Shown here piece by piece: positions 53,454 through 62,369 of a stretch of 64,000 nucleotides of DNA. Position numbers and translations under genes: made by a program. Numbering within the stretch: the first letter of the stretch is position 1; every line of letters starts with the position of its first letter. The notes beneath the pieces were generated by a model that worked only from the letters and a program-made list of their open reading frames with translations, made no database searches and was not told the DNA's origin. Where the stretch lies: positions 1 to 64,000 of the forward strand of contig NZ_CP094528.1 in NCBI RefSeq assembly GCF_022811705.1, read 5' to 3'. This DNA is from Agromyces larvae (GTDB taxonomy: Bacteria; Actinomycetota; Actinomycetes; Actinomycetales; Microbacteriaceae).

Positions 53454-53497
53454 GACGCGATCACCCTACCGGCCCGGTTCGGGCGCGTCGGGTCGGG

Positions 53498-54361
53498 TCA
53501 GCCGAGTCCGGCGGCGACCGCCCGTTCGCCGATCGCGGCGACCTGCGCGGCGCGCCCGGGGTCGTCGGCGATCTCGAACCACGTCGACGACAGCGCGCAC
53601 CACGCCACGAGCCAGTGCCCGAGCCGTGCGGCACCGTCGACCGTGAGCCGCGCCGAGTGCACGACGACCGCGAACTGGCGCTCGAGCCGCCCGGGCCGGA
53701 GCGCGAACTCGAGCGACGGGTTGCAGAGCAGGTTGCAGAAATCGAACAGCGCGTCCCCGACGAGCGCCTTGGGGTCGATGAGCAGCCAACCGCGTGCGCC
53801 GAAGTCGAGCACGTTGCCGTGGTGCACGTCGCCGTGCAGCACCGACGGCTCGGGGCCGTCGTCGAGCAGCGCATTCGCGAGATCCGCGCCGCGCCGATGC
53901 AGCGCGCTCTGCGCATCAGCCCGGGCGAACAGCTCGCGGAACCAGGTGCGCAGGTCGATGAGCTCGGGCGGGTCGGACGCGTCGAACACGAGCCGGGATG
54001 CATCGTGCAGCCGCTGCGCCGCGCGGCACATGATCCTCGTGGCCTTGTCGTCGCGCCCCTGCGCGGGCAGCCGCGCCAGGTCGCCGTGCCCGGTGGCGCG
54101 CTCGAGCAGGGCCGCGGCGCCCTCGAGACGCAGGACGCGCGCGGCGCCGTGCCCGTCGAGCGCGGCGAGCAGGTGGGCGCCGCGCTCCTCCTCCTCGACG
54201 TGCGCGAGCTTCAGCATGGCGGGCTCGCCGTCGGCGGTGCGCACGGGGATGAGCCGGCTCGACGCGGTCGTCAGCGGCTCGCCGTCGTGGCGAAGCATCC
54301 ATTTGGCCAGCAGCGCGCCCTCGGCGCGACGCCCGGGCGAGGACGGCCCGACAGAGCTCAT
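53498..54361 (-). CDS. Aminoglycoside/hydroxyurea phosphotransferase-like kinase
   Basis: A 287-residue APH(6)-type kinase (aminoglycoside/hydroxyurea resistance family). The catalytic loop SVLHGDVHHGNVLDFG and the metal-binding GWLLIDPKALVGDALFDFCN are intact, and the N-lobe has EPAMLKLAHVEEEE. It is coupled (ATGA) to an AraC regulator. Whether it gives streptomycin resistance or acts on a metabolite is unknown. Confidence 0.87.
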   Translation of the reverse strand: MSSVGPSSPGRRAEGALLAKWMLRHDGEPLTTASSRLIPVRTADGEPAMLKLAHVEEEERGAHLLAALDGHGAARVLRLEGAAALLERATGHGDLARLPAQGRDDKATRIMCRAAQRLHDASRLVFDASDPPELIDLRTWFRELFARADAQSALHRRGADLANALLDDGPEPSVLHGDVHHGNVLDFGARGWLLIDPKALVGDALFDFCNLLCNPSLEFALRPGRLERQFAVVVHSARLTVDGAARLGHWLVAWCALSSTWFEIADDPGRAAQVAAIGERAVAAGLG

Positions 54362-55260
54362 GCGTCCATCCTGCCCGCGGTCGCCTCGCGCAGGTAGCGA
54401 CCCGGCGGAACGCCGATCACGGTGCGGAACTCGCGCGTGAAGTGGGCCTGATCGGCGTAGCCGAGTTCGGCGGCCAGGTCGGCGAGGGTGCCCGCGCGGT
54501 CGAGCGGGTCGGATGCCGCGAGCCGCGTCGCGGCCTCCTGCAACCGGTACCGGCGGATGAGCCACCGCGGCGTCAGCCCGAGCTGTTCGCGCACCAGGCG
54601 TTCGAGCCGGCGCACGCCGACCCCCGTGAACGCGGCGAGCTGCTCGACCCGCACGATCGACCGGTCGTCCTCGGCCTGCGCGATCACCGTCCGCACCAGC
54701 CGCGCGTCGGGGGAGGGGTGCAGATCGCGTGCGGCGAGCCAGCGTTCGAATGTCTCGACCGCGGCGTGGTCGAGCCCGGCGCCGACCGCGTCGGCCACCG
54801 TGCGCGACAGGCCGTCGAGGCTCGGCACGGGCACGACGCGGCCGACGATCTCTCGCGCCGGCCGGCCCGTCAGCAGCGGTGCGACACCGGGTTGCAGTGC
54901 GACGCCGAACGCGTGGCCCTCGCCTTCGAGCGTGCGCTCGGCGAGGCCGATCGACGGGCCGTGCACCGCGGCGCGAGTGCCGGGCTCGACGACGAGGTTC
55001 GCCGAGGGGTACTCGAGCACGCGCTGCGTCGCCGCGCGACCGGGCGGCAACCGCCAGCGAGGGATCCAGTAGTGCCGCACGAGCCCGGCGAGCGCGTCGT
55101 GCGGCGCGATCCGCGGCATCCGCACCGGCTCCTCCGCCGTGGGCGGCGCACCGGGCGCGGCCTCGACGACGGTGGGCGCGCCCAGCCCGGCCACGAGGAC
55201 GCCGCGGCTGCGCGGCGCGCCCGCTCGCGCCCGCCAGTACCGGTCGCCCTGCGTGCTCAC
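54358..55260 (-). CDS. AraC-family regulator
   Basis: A 300-residue regulator with a C-terminal AraC double helix-turn-helix (VEQLAAFTGVGVRRLERLVR, then YADQAHFTREFRTVIGVPPG) and an N-terminal sensor of the DUF6597 kind (HDALAGLVRHYWIPRW). The GTG start at 55260 is supported by a minus-strand TAGGTT box 6 nt upstream (leaderless). Divergent from an SRPBCC gene with which such regulators are often paired. Confidence 0.87.
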   Translation of the reverse strand: MSTQGDRYWRARAGAPRSRGVLVAGLGAPTVVEAAPGAPPTAEEPVRMPRIAPHDALAGLVRHYWIPRWRLPPGRAATQRVLEYPSANLVVEPGTRAAVHGPSIGLAERTLEGEGHAFGVALQPGVAPLLTGRPAREIVGRVVPVPSLDGLSRTVADAVGAGLDHAAVETFERWLAARDLHPSPDARLVRTVIAQAEDDRSIVRVEQLAAFTGVGVRRLERLVREQLGLTPRWLIRRYRLQEAATRLAASDPLDRAGTLADLAAELGYADQAHFTREFRTVIGVPPGRYLREATAGRMDA

Positions 55261-55266
55261 CCGGCC

Positions 55267-55272
55267 AACCTA
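55267..55272 (-). promoter_or_regulatory. Leaderless -10 box of AraC gene
   Basis: Minus strand TAGGTT, then 6 nt, then GTG at 55260. Confidence 0.5.
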
Positions 55273-55347
55273 CGGCCCGCCGCCGACACCGCGACACCGT
55301 CGACCCGCGGTGTCGCGTTCGTTCAATCCGTGCGCCCGCCGCGTCCG

Positions 55348-55353
55348 TAGCGT
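55348..55353 (+). promoter_or_regulatory. Leaderless -10 box of SRPBCC gene
   Basis: TAGCGT, then 7 nt, then the ATG at 55361. Confidence 0.5.
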
Positions 55354-55360
55354 CGAGATC

Positions 55361-55867
55361 ATGGACACCGAGACGGAGAGCACCGTGGAATTCGAGATGA
55401 CCCTGTACGTCGCCGCCACGCCCGAACAGGTGTGGGAGGCGATCACCGGCGACGCGGGCAACCGCGCCGTGATGTGGGGCAGCGTGCTGCGCGGGGACCT
55501 GGTGCCGGGCTCCCGGTACGAGTACGTCGGGCCCGGTCGGGACGGCGACGAGACGGTGCACGTGTACGGCGACGTCCTCCAGGCCGATGCGCCGCGCGTG
55601 CTGCAGCTCACCGAGCACCCCGGGGCGACGTACCGCGAGAACCACGCCGACCTCGTGAGCCGCATGACGTGGCGCATCGAGCCCGCGGGCGACGCGCTGA
55701 CGAGGCTGACGTTCACGAGCGACGAGTGGAGCGAGGGGCATCCGGCGCGGGTCGAGGCCGGGGAGGTCTGGCCGCACCTGCTGTCCAGCTTCAAGTCGTA
55801 CCTCGAGACCGGGCGGGCGCTGCCGGCGCCGGAATCGGAGCCGGTGCCGGAATCTGCGTCGGCGTAG
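55361..55867 (+). CDS. SRPBCC/AHSA1-domain protein
   Basis: A 168-residue START-like protein (EMTLYVAATPEQVWEAITGD near the start, WRIEPAGDALTRLTFTSDEW later), the activator-of-Hsp90 homolog 1 type. These bind hydrophobic ligands in a helix-grip fold; the ligand is unknown. It ends with a Pro/Glu/Ser tail. Divergent from the AraC gene. Confidence 0.87.
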   Translation: MDTETESTVEFEMTLYVAATPEQVWEAITGDAGNRAVMWGSVLRGDLVPGSRYEYVGPGRDGDETVHVYGDVLQADAPRVLQLTEHPGATYRENHADLVSRMTWRIEPAGDALTRLTFTSDEWSEGHPARVEAGEVWPHLLSSFKSYLETGRALPAPESEPVPESASA

Positions 55868-55914
55868 GCGCGACGCGCTCCCCGACCGGCTCGACAACTC
55901 CGCAACTGCGGCAC

Positions 55915-55920
55915 TATCCT
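55915..55920 (+). promoter_or_regulatory. Leaderless -10 box of molybdate operon
   Basis: TATCCT, then 7 nt, then the ATG at 55928. No ModE-type palindrome was seen. Confidence 0.55.
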
Positions 55921-55927
55921 CCAATTC

Positions 55928-56332
55928 ATGCCGCAATTCCGGATCTCCGAGGTCGCCGGCCTGCTCGGCGTGAGCGACGACACCGTGCGTCGCTGGGTCG
56001 ACCAGGGTGTGCTCGCCGCCGAACACGACGAGCACGGTCGCCTCGTGGTCGACGGCGCGGACGCCGCGCGCCGTGCCGTCGACCTCGCGTCCGCCGCCGA
56101 CGACCCGTCGGGCGTCGCACGCAGCGCCCGCAACCGGTTCGTCGGGCTCGTCACTCGCGTGCAGCGCGACGGCGTCATGGCGCAGGTCGACATCCAGGCC
56201 GGCCCGCACCGGGTCGTGTCGCTGATGTCGGCCGAGGCCGTCGACGATCTCGCGCTGGAGGTCGGATCGCTCGCGGTCGCCGTCGTCAAAGCCACCACCG
56301 TCATCGTCGAAACCCCCGGAGGAACCCCGTGA
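55928..56332 (+). CDS. HTH-TOBE molybdate-binding regulator
   Basis: A 134-residue protein: an excisionase/MerR-like helix-turn-helix (FRISEVAGLLGVSDDTVRRW) joined to one Mop/TOBE domain (RNRFVGLVTRVQRDGVMAQV to VVKATTVIVETP) that binds oxyanions such as molybdate. Heading the modABC operon, it probably senses molybdate and controls or buffers it, a smaller alternative to ModE. Its stop overlaps the modA GTG by 4 bp. Confidence 0.87.
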   Translation: MPQFRISEVAGLLGVSDDTVRRWVDQGVLAAEHDEHGRLVVDGADAARRAVDLASAADDPSGVARSARNRFVGLVTRVQRDGVMAQVDIQAGPHRVVSLMSAEAVDDLALEVGSLAVAVVKATTVIVETPGGTP

Positions 56333-57147
56333 ACCCGAACCGCCTCGTCCGCCGCGCCGCCGGCGCCGGTGCCGCGCTCGCCCTGCTCGCCGCCCTCGCC
56401 GGCTGCGCCTCGTCGAGCCCGACCGCCACCTCCGCGGCACCGGAGGAGACATCCGATGCTCCCGCCCTCGAGGGCGAGCTGACCGTGTACGCGGCCGCCT
56501 CGCTCACCGCCGCGTTCGACGAGCTCGCGGCCGCGTTCGAGGCCGAGCACCCCGGGGTCGACGTGCTGCCCATCGTGTACGATGGCTCGTCGACGCTCGC
56601 GACCCAGCTCGTCGAGGGGGCGCCGGCCGACGTGTTCGCCTCGGCCGACGAGCGCACGATGGCGACCGTCGACGACGCGGGCCTGCTCGCGGCCGACCCC
56701 GAGCTGTTCGCGACGAACACGCTGCGCATCGTCGTGCCCGCCGGCAACCCGGGCGGCGTCACCGCGATCGAGGACCTCGCGAACCCCGACCTGCAGGTGG
56801 TGCTGTGCGCGCCCGAGGTGCCCTGCGGCGCGGCGTCGCACCAGCTGCTCGACCTCGACGGCGTGACCCTGACCCCGGTCAGCGAGGAGCAGAACGTGAC
56901 CGCCGTGCTCACCAAGGTGCGCGCGGGCGAGGCCGACGCGGGCCTGGTGTACTCGACCGACGCGGTCGCCGCGGGCGACGAGGTCGAGACGATCGTGCCG
57001 GCCAACGCCGACGAGATCGTGAACCGGTACCCGATCGCCGCGCTGGCCGCAGCGGGCAACCCCGACGTGGCCGCTGCGTTCGTCGCGTTCGTGCTGAGCG
57101 ACGAGGGGCAGGCGCTCCTCGCCGAGTACGGTTTCGGCGCTCCGTGA
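56329..57147 (+). CDS. modA: Molybdate-binding lipoprotein ModA
   Basis: A 272-residue periplasmic-type binding lipoprotein. Lipobox LAALAGC, then LTVYAAASLTAAFDELAAAF, VYDGSSTLATQLVEGAPADV and DAGLVYSTDAV are ModA signatures for tetrahedral oxyanion binding. GTG start with GGAGGAA upstream. Overlaps modB by 4 bp. Confidence 0.95.
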   Translation: MNPNRLVRRAAGAGAALALLAALAGCASSSPTATSAAPEETSDAPALEGELTVYAAASLTAAFDELAAAFEAEHPGVDVLPIVYDGSSTLATQLVEGAPADVFASADERTMATVDDAGLLAADPELFATNTLRIVVPAGNPGGVTAIEDLANPDLQVVLCAPEVPCGAASHQLLDLDGVTLTPVSEEQNVTAVLTKVRAGEADAGLVYSTDAVAAGDEVETIVPANADEIVNRYPIAALAAAGNPDVAAAFVAFVLSDEGQALLAEYGFGAP

Positions 57148-57983
57148 CCCGCGCCGGCGGCCGGGCGGGTGCTCGCGTCGAGCCGTCGCCGCTCGGGGCG
57201 ATCCCGCCGCTCCTGCTCGTGCCCGCGGCGCTCGCGGTCGTCGTCCTCGTCCTGCCGCTGGCCGCGCTCGTCGCGCGGGTCGACTGGTCGACCCTCGCGG
57301 CCGACGTCACCTCGCCCGAGGCGATCGACGCGCTGCGGCTCTCGCTCGTGACGGGTGCGCTCGCAACGATCGGATGCCTCGTGGTCGGCGTTCCCCTCGC
57401 GCTGGTGATCGCCCGTGCGACGCCGCGGGTCGCGGGCTGGCTGCGGGCGCTCGTCACGATTCCGCTCGTGCTGCCGCCGATGGTGGGCGGTATCGCACTG
57501 CTGTTCCTGCTGGGGCGCACGGGGCTCGTCGGCCAGTGGCTCGACGCCGGGCTGGGGCTGCGGCTGCCGTTCACGACCGCGGCGGTGGTGATTGCGCAGG
57601 CGTTCGTGGCGCTGCCGTTCCTGGTGCTGGCGGTCGAGGGCACGGTGCGCAGCGCGGGCACCCGGTACGAGCAGGCCGCCGCCACGCTCGGCGCGGGCCG
57701 GTGGACGACGTTCCGCCGGGTCACGCTGCCGCTCGCCGCGCCGGGGCTGGTCGCCGGCACGGTGCTCTGCTTCGCGCGCGCCCTCGGCGAGTTCGGTGCG
57801 ACCGCGCTGTTCGCGGGCAACGCCGCCGGCACGACCCGCACCATGCCGCTCGCGATCTACACGGCGTTCAACGGTTCGGGCGTCGGGCAGGGGGCGGCGG
57901 TGGCGCTGTCGCTGCTGCTGCTGGTCGTGGCGATCGTGATCCTCGTGCTGGTGCGCGGCTGGCGCCCCGGGAGCGTCGGATGA
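57144..57983 (+). CDS. modB: Molybdate ABC permease ModB
   Basis: A 279-residue permease with five to six helices, LPPMVGGIALLFLLGRTGLV and the cytoplasmic loop YEQAAATLGAGRWTTFRRVT followed by ARALGEFGATALFAGN, typical of ModB/CysT. GTG start overlapping modA. Confidence 0.95.
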   Translation: MTRAGGRAGARVEPSPLGAIPPLLLVPAALAVVVLVLPLAALVARVDWSTLAADVTSPEAIDALRLSLVTGALATIGCLVVGVPLALVIARATPRVAGWLRALVTIPLVLPPMVGGIALLFLLGRTGLVGQWLDAGLGLRLPFTTAAVVIAQAFVALPFLVLAVEGTVRSAGTRYEQAAATLGAGRWTTFRRVTLPLAAPGLVAGTVLCFARALGEFGATALFAGNAAGTTRTMPLAIYTAFNGSGVGQGAAVALSLLLLVVAIVILVLVRGWRPGSVG

Positions 57984-59101
57984 CGCGCGGACCGGCGACC
58001 TCGACCGCGGCGGCGGGCGGTGCGCTCGACGCGCGGCTGCGGCTCGTGCGCGACGGGTTCGACCTCGACGTGGCGTTCGCGGTCGGCGCGGGCGAGGTGC
58101 TCGCCCTGCTCGGCCCGAACGGCGCCGGGAAGTCGACCGTGCTCGCCCTGCTCGCGGGCGTGCTGCGCCCCGCCGCGGGCCGCATCGAACTCGACGGACG
58201 CACGCTCGCCGAAGCATCCGACCGGTCGTCGACGTTCGTACGCCCCGAGCGACGCCGGATCGGACTGCTCGGGCAGGATCCGACCCTGTTCCCGCACCTG
58301 ACCGCCCTCGAGAACGTCGCGTTCGGTCCCCGCGCGGCCGGGACGCCCCGACGCGACGCGACCGCGCTCGCCGCATCCTGGCTGGCCCGGGTCGGGCTCG
58401 ACGGCCTGGCGCATCGCCGCCCGGCCGAGCTGTCCGGCGGGCAGCGGCAGCGGGTCGCGATCGCGCGCGCCCTTGCGGCGCGCCCGGCCCTGCTGCTGCT
58501 GGACGAACCGTTCGCGTCGCTGGATGTCGAGGTGGTGCCCGAGCTGCGCTGGATGCTCCGCGAGCAGCTGGCCGCATCGGGCACGTCGGCCGTCGTCGTG
58601 AGCCACGACGTCATCGACGCGGTCGTGCTCGCCGACCGCACCGCCGTGCTCGAGCGCGGCCGCATCGTCGACACCGGGCCCACCCGTGAGGTGCTGGCTG
58701 CGCCGCGCAGCCCGTTCACCGCCGCCCTCGCCGGCGTGAACCTCGTCGTCGGCGCCGCCGCCGGAGGCACCGTCGTGGCGGGCGAGGCGACCTTCACCGG
58801 CGACGCCGCCGAACCGCTGGTCGAGGGGGAGTCGGCGGCCGCCGTCTTCCGTCCGTCGTCGGTCGTGGTCGCGACCCGGCGGCCCGAGCGGACGAGCCTG
58901 CGCAACGTGTGGCACGACCGGGTGACCGCGATCGAGCCGTCGCCCGGCGGCGGGGTGCGACTGCGATTCGGCGCCCCGCCCGTGCACGCCGACGTGACGG
59001 CCGCCGCCGTCGCCGAGCTCGAGCTCGCGCCGGGCAGCGAGGCGTGGCTCGCCGTGAAGGCCGCCGAGACGAGCCTGCACCCGCTCGCACCCCGTCGCTA
59101 G
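57980..59101 (+). CDS. modC: Molybdate ABC ATPase ModC
   Basis: A 373-residue ATPase: Walker A GPNGAGKST, Q-loop LLGQDPTLFPHLTALENV, signature LSGGQRQRVAIARAL, Walker B LLLLDEPFASLD, H-loop VVVSHD, and a C-terminal TOBE-like domain of about 120 residues. It energises ModB. The stop codon TAG (59099-59101) is also the start of the -10 box of the next gene. Confidence 0.94.
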   Translation: MTRGPATSTAAAGGALDARLRLVRDGFDLDVAFAVGAGEVLALLGPNGAGKSTVLALLAGVLRPAAGRIELDGRTLAEASDRSSTFVRPERRRIGLLGQDPTLFPHLTALENVAFGPRAAGTPRRDATALAASWLARVGLDGLAHRRPAELSGGQRQRVAIARALAARPALLLLDEPFASLDVEVVPELRWMLREQLAASGTSAVVVSHDVIDAVVLADRTAVLERGRIVDTGPTREVLAAPRSPFTAALAGVNLVVGAAAGGTVVAGEATFTGDAAEPLVEGESAAAVFRPSSVVVATRRPERTSLRNVWHDRVTAIEPSPGGGVRLRFGAPPVHADVTAAAVAELELAPGSEAWLAVKAAETSLHPLAPRR

Positions 59102-59104
59102 GAT
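59099..59104 (+). promoter_or_regulatory. Leaderless -10 box overlapping modC stop
   Basis: TAGGAT includes the modC stop codon and lies 6 nt before the ATG at 59111. Confidence 0.55.
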
Positions 59105-59110
59105 CGCCCC

Positions 59111-61102
59111 ATGGGGGATGACGACGCGGTCGCGAAGGCACAGGCTGCCGCCCAGGCGGCGGCCGAAGCGGCACAGGAACTGCAGCGACAGGCGCAGGAG
59201 GCGATCCGCAAGGCCGAGGAGGCCGCCGCCGCCGCGCAGGCCGCAGCCGATGCGCAGGCCGCCGCCGCGCAGGCCGCAGCTGACGCGGCTCGCGAATCGG
59301 CCGCCCCGGCACCCGACACCGCATCCGCCGCCGACGACTCCGGCACTGATGCCACACGCGCATCAGTGCCGGAGTCGCCGGCGGGAGCATCCTCTGGGTC
59401 TGATGCCACTGGCGCATCAGTGCCGGAGTCGCCGGCACCGAATGCTCCGCTCACCGCAGCGGAGGCGGGTGCGGTCGCCGCCGGGTACGCGTTCGACGGC
59501 ACCGCGCTCGAGCTCGGCGCACTCGTGAACGGCGAGGCCGACCCCGCGGTGCAGGTGCGCATCCCGATCGCGATGACGAACCGGCACGGGCTCGTCGCGG
59601 GTGCGACCGGCACCGGCAAGACCCGCACGCTGCAGGTGCTCGCCGAGCAGCTCTCCGCGGCCGGGGTCGCCGTGTTCGCCGCCGACATCAAGGGCGACCT
59701 GTCGGGGCTCGCGACCCCGGGCGAGGGCAGCGAGAAGCTGCTCGCCCGCACGCGCGGCATCGGGCAGGACTGGACGCCCGCGAGCTTCCCGGTCGAGTTC
59801 TTCTCGCTCGGCGGCATCGGCAGGGGCGTCCCGATCCGAGCCACCGTCGCCGGGTTCGGCCCGCTGCTGCTGTCGAAAGTGCTGGGCCTCAACGACACCC
59901 AGGAGTCGAGCCTCGGCCTCGTCTTCCACTACGCCGAAGACCAGGGGCTCGCGCTGCTCGACCTCTCCGACCTGCGGGCCGTGCTGCAGTACCTCGTCTC
60001 CGACGAGGGCAAGGGCGAGCTCGACGCGCTCGGCGGCCTGTCGAAGGCCACGGTCGGCGTGATCCTGCGCGAGCTCGTCGCGTTCGCCGAGGCCGGCGCC
60101 GACGTGTTCTTCGGCGAACCCGAGATCGACACCGCCGAGTTCCTGCGCGTGGCATCCGACGGCCGAGGCATCATCAGCCTGCTCGAGGTACCCGGCGTGG
60201 CCGACCGACCCGCGCTCTACTCGACGTTCCTGATGTGGCTGCTGGCCGACCTGTTCAACGACCTGCCCGAGGTCGGCGACCTCGACCAGCCGAAACTGGT
60301 GTTCTTCTTCGACGAAGCCCACCTCCTGTTCGCGGATGCCTCGAAGGACTTCCAGGCGCAGATCGTGCGGACGGTGCGGCTCATCCGCTCGAAGGGCGTC
60401 GGCGTGTTCTTCGTCACCCAGACCCCGAAGGACGTGCCCGGCGACGTGCTCGCCCAGCTCGGCTCGCGCATCCAGCACCAGCTGCGCGCCTTCACGCCCG
60501 ACGATGCGAAAGCCCTGCGGGCCACCGTGTCGACCTACCCGAAGTCGGCGTACGACCTCGAGAGCGTGCTCACCAGCCTCGGCACCGGTGAGGCGGTCGT
60601 CACCGTCATGAACGAGAAAGGCGCGCCGAGCCCCGTCGCGTGGACCCGCCTGCGCGCCCCGCAAGCCCTCATGTCGCCCACGCCCGACGCGCAGATCGAC
60701 GCCGCCGTCGCCGCCTCGCCGCTCCAGGCGAAGTACGGCACCCCGGTCGACCGCGAGTCGGCCGGCGAGATCCTCACCGCGAAGCTGAACGCCGCGGCCG
60801 CCGCGGCGAAAGCGGTCGAGGACGCGAAGGCGAAGGCGGCCGCCGACGCCGAGTACGCCAAGCAGCAGGCGGCGATCGAGAAGCAACGGGCGAAGGAGCA
60901 GAAGGCCGCGCAGGCCGAGTACGACCGCATCATGCGCGAGACCGCGGGCAGCCGGAGCAAGTCTCGATCGCGATCGTCCAACCGCTCGACCGCGAGCGGC
61001 GGCGGCGGCTCGATGCTCGAACAGGTGCTCGGCTCCAAGGCCACCCGCGACGTGCTCACCAGCGTCGTCGAGGGCATCTTCGGCACCCGGCGGCGCCGAT
61101 GA
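59111..61102 (+). CDS. HerA-like ATPase, DUF853 family
   Basis: A 663-residue protein. Residues 1-65 are an Ala/Gln/Glu-rich coiled coil; 65-115 a linker with a duplicated palindromic repeat; the ATPase follows with Walker A GATGTGKT, FAADIKGDLSGLA, Walker B LVFFFDEAHLLF, VGVFFVTQTPKDVP and an arginine-finger-like GSRIQHQLRAFTPDDAKALR. The C-terminal 120 residues contain a second coiled coil (KAKAAADAEYAKQQAAIEKQ) and a Ser/Arg tract. This is the DUF853/HerA-FtsK helicase-like family; its cellular role is not settled. Confidence 0.9.
   Translation: MGDDDAVAKAQAAAQAAAEAAQELQRQAQEAIRKAEEAAAAAQAAADAQAAAAQAAADAARESAAPAPDTASAADDSGTDATRASVPESPAGASSGSDATGASVPESPAPNAPLTAAEAGAVAAGYAFDGTALELGALVNGEADPAVQVRIPIAMTNRHGLVAGATGTGKTRTLQVLAEQLSAAGVAVFAADIKGDLSGLATPGEGSEKLLARTRGIGQDWTPASFPVEFFSLGGIGRGVPIRATVAGFGPLLLSKVLGLNDTQESSLGLVFHYAEDQGLALLDLSDLRAVLQYLVSDEGKGELDALGGLSKATVGVILRELVAFAEAGADVFFGEPEIDTAEFLRVASDGRGIISLLEVPGVADRPALYSTFLMWLLADLFNDLPEVGDLDQPKLVFFFDEAHLLFADASKDFQAQIVRTVRLIRSKGVGVFFVTQTPKDVPGDVLAQLGSRIQHQLRAFTPDDAKALRATVSTYPKSAYDLESVLTSLGTGEAVVTVMNEKGAPSPVAWTRLRAPQALMSPTPDAQIDAAVAASPLQAKYGTPVDRESAGEILTAKLNAAAAAAKAVEDAKAKAAADAEYAKQQAAIEKQRAKEQKAAQAEYDRIMRETAGSRSKSRSRSSNRSTASGGGGSMLEQVLGSKATRDVLTSVVEGIFGTRRRR
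59336..59436 (+). repeat. Palindromic duplication in DUF853 linker
   Basis: Perfect 17-bp inverted repeat GACTCCGGCACTGATGC (59336-59352)/GCATCAGTGCCGGAGTC (59360-59376) with a 7-nt loop. A 36-bp segment recurs at 59347-59382 and 59401-59436 with two differences, 54 bp (18 codons) apart, encoding DATxASVPESPA twice. Confidence 0.9.
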
Positions 61103-61136
61103 GCCCGCGTCTCGGGCCCGGGCTCGCGGGCCGGAG

Positions 61137-61142
61137 TAGGCT
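61137..61142 (+). promoter_or_regulatory. Leaderless -10 box of GNAT gene
   Basis: TAGGCT, then 6 nt, then the GTG at 61149. Confidence 0.5.
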
Positions 61143-61148
61143 CGCGCG

Positions 61149-61823
61149 GTGACCTACGAGATCCGCCCCTACCAGCCCGCCGACCGTGCCGCCGTCGGCG
61201 AGGTGTGCGTGCGCACGGCCGCCGCCGGCGGCGACGCCCGCGGGCGGTACTCCGACGACACGCTGATGCCCGAGGTCTACGCCTGGCCGTACGTCGACCA
61301 CCAGCCCGACCTGGCCTGGGTCGTCGTCCGCCCCGCGGCGGATCCCGCGCCCGGCGCCGGTGACCCCGATGCGCTGCTGCGCTCGGGCGACGACGCCGTC
61401 GTGGGCTACGTGATCGGGGTCGCCGACACGGCGGCGTTCATCGACTGGTGGCGGCGCGAGTGGACGCCCGGGTTCATCGCGCGCCACCCGGCGCCGGGCC
61501 TCGCCCCGCAGCCCGCGGTCGGCTACACCGAGTCCGACCTGCTGCGCGACGGCGCCGACCCCGACCGCATGCGCAACGACGACCTGGGGACGCATCCCGC
61601 GCACCTGCACATCGACCTGCTGCCCGAGGCGCAGGGCCACGGGCTCGGTCGGGCGCTCATCGAGACGTTGCGGGCCGCGCTCGCGGCGCGCAACGTGCCG
61701 GGCGTGCAACTCGGCATGGACCCCGCGAACACGAACGCCCGCGCGTTCTACGATCGGCTCGGCTTCATCGAACTGCCGACGCACCGGCCCGACCGGCCGT
61801 TGCTCGGCATCGCGACGAGCTGA
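61149..61823 (+). CDS. GNAT-family N-acetyltransferase
   Basis: A 224-residue acetyltransferase. It begins YEIRPYQPADRAAVGEVCVR; the acetyl-CoA-binding loop is LPEAQGHGLGRALIETL and the end is NTNARAFYDRLGFIEL. Substrate unknown. GTG start supported by the leaderless -10 box. Converges with the membrane protein at 61845. Confidence 0.9.
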   Translation: MTYEIRPYQPADRAAVGEVCVRTAAAGGDARGRYSDDTLMPEVYAWPYVDHQPDLAWVVVRPAADPAPGAGDPDALLRSGDDAVVGYVIGVADTAAFIDWWRREWTPGFIARHPAPGLAPQPAVGYTESDLLRDGADPDRMRNDDLGTHPAHLHIDLLPEAQGHGLGRALIETLRAALAARNVPGVQLGMDPANTNARAFYDRLGFIELPTHRPDRPLLGIATS

Positions 61824-61844
61824 GCCCGCGAACGGGCCGGGCGC

Positions 61845-62354
61845 CTACCGGCGCTGCCCGTCGTCGCCCGGCATGCGCAGCCCGCGCTCCCACCAGTACA
61901 GCATGCGCGCGTCGGTGCGGCGCAGCTCGGACACGGTCACGGGCTCGGGCCGCACCTCCTCCTCGACGCCGAGCGCCGCAGCGACCTCGTCCATCGACTC
62001 GCAGTCCCAGAACGCCCCGCGCAGTCGCAGCAGACAGTAGCCGTCGCGGTCCACGGCGAAGAGCTGGTTCGAGGTCTCGAGGCTCGCGCCACGGTACAGC
62101 TGCAATCGGATGATCCGGGCGATGCTGCGCGCGGGCACCACGTGCACCCCGCCGAGGAACCCGGTCTCGACGATGCCGTATCGGCTCGCGGTGACCTCGG
62201 TGCGACGGAACCGCACCCACGCCCACCAGACCGCGACGATCAGCGCCACCGTGAATCCCACGATGACGGCTCGGGAGACGGGATCGGGAAGGACCCACGC
62301 GGCCAGCAGCAGGAAAGGCACCGTGAGCAGGCCCACCTGCAGACCGATGCTCAT
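61845..62354 (-). CDS. PH-domain-like membrane protein
   Basis: With the ATG at 62354, a 169-residue protein: two hydrophobic helices (VGLLTVPFLLLAAWVL and AVIVGFTVALIVAVWWAWV) followed by a bacterial PH-like beta domain (ASRYGIVETGFLGGVHVVPA) and an acidic tail. An extension to 62555 is open but low complexity and would run through a 28-bp palindrome, so it is not preferred. Function unknown. Confidence 0.65.
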   Translation of the reverse strand: MSIGLQVGLLTVPFLLLAAWVLPDPVSRAVIVGFTVALIVAVWWAWVRFRRTEVTASRYGIVETGFLGGVHVVPARSIARIIRLQLYRGASLETSNQLFAVDRDGYCLLRLRGAFWDCESMDEVAAALGVEEEVRPEPVTVSELRRTDARMLYWWERGLRMPGDDGQRR

Positions 62355-62369
62355 CGAGAGCGAGCGACG

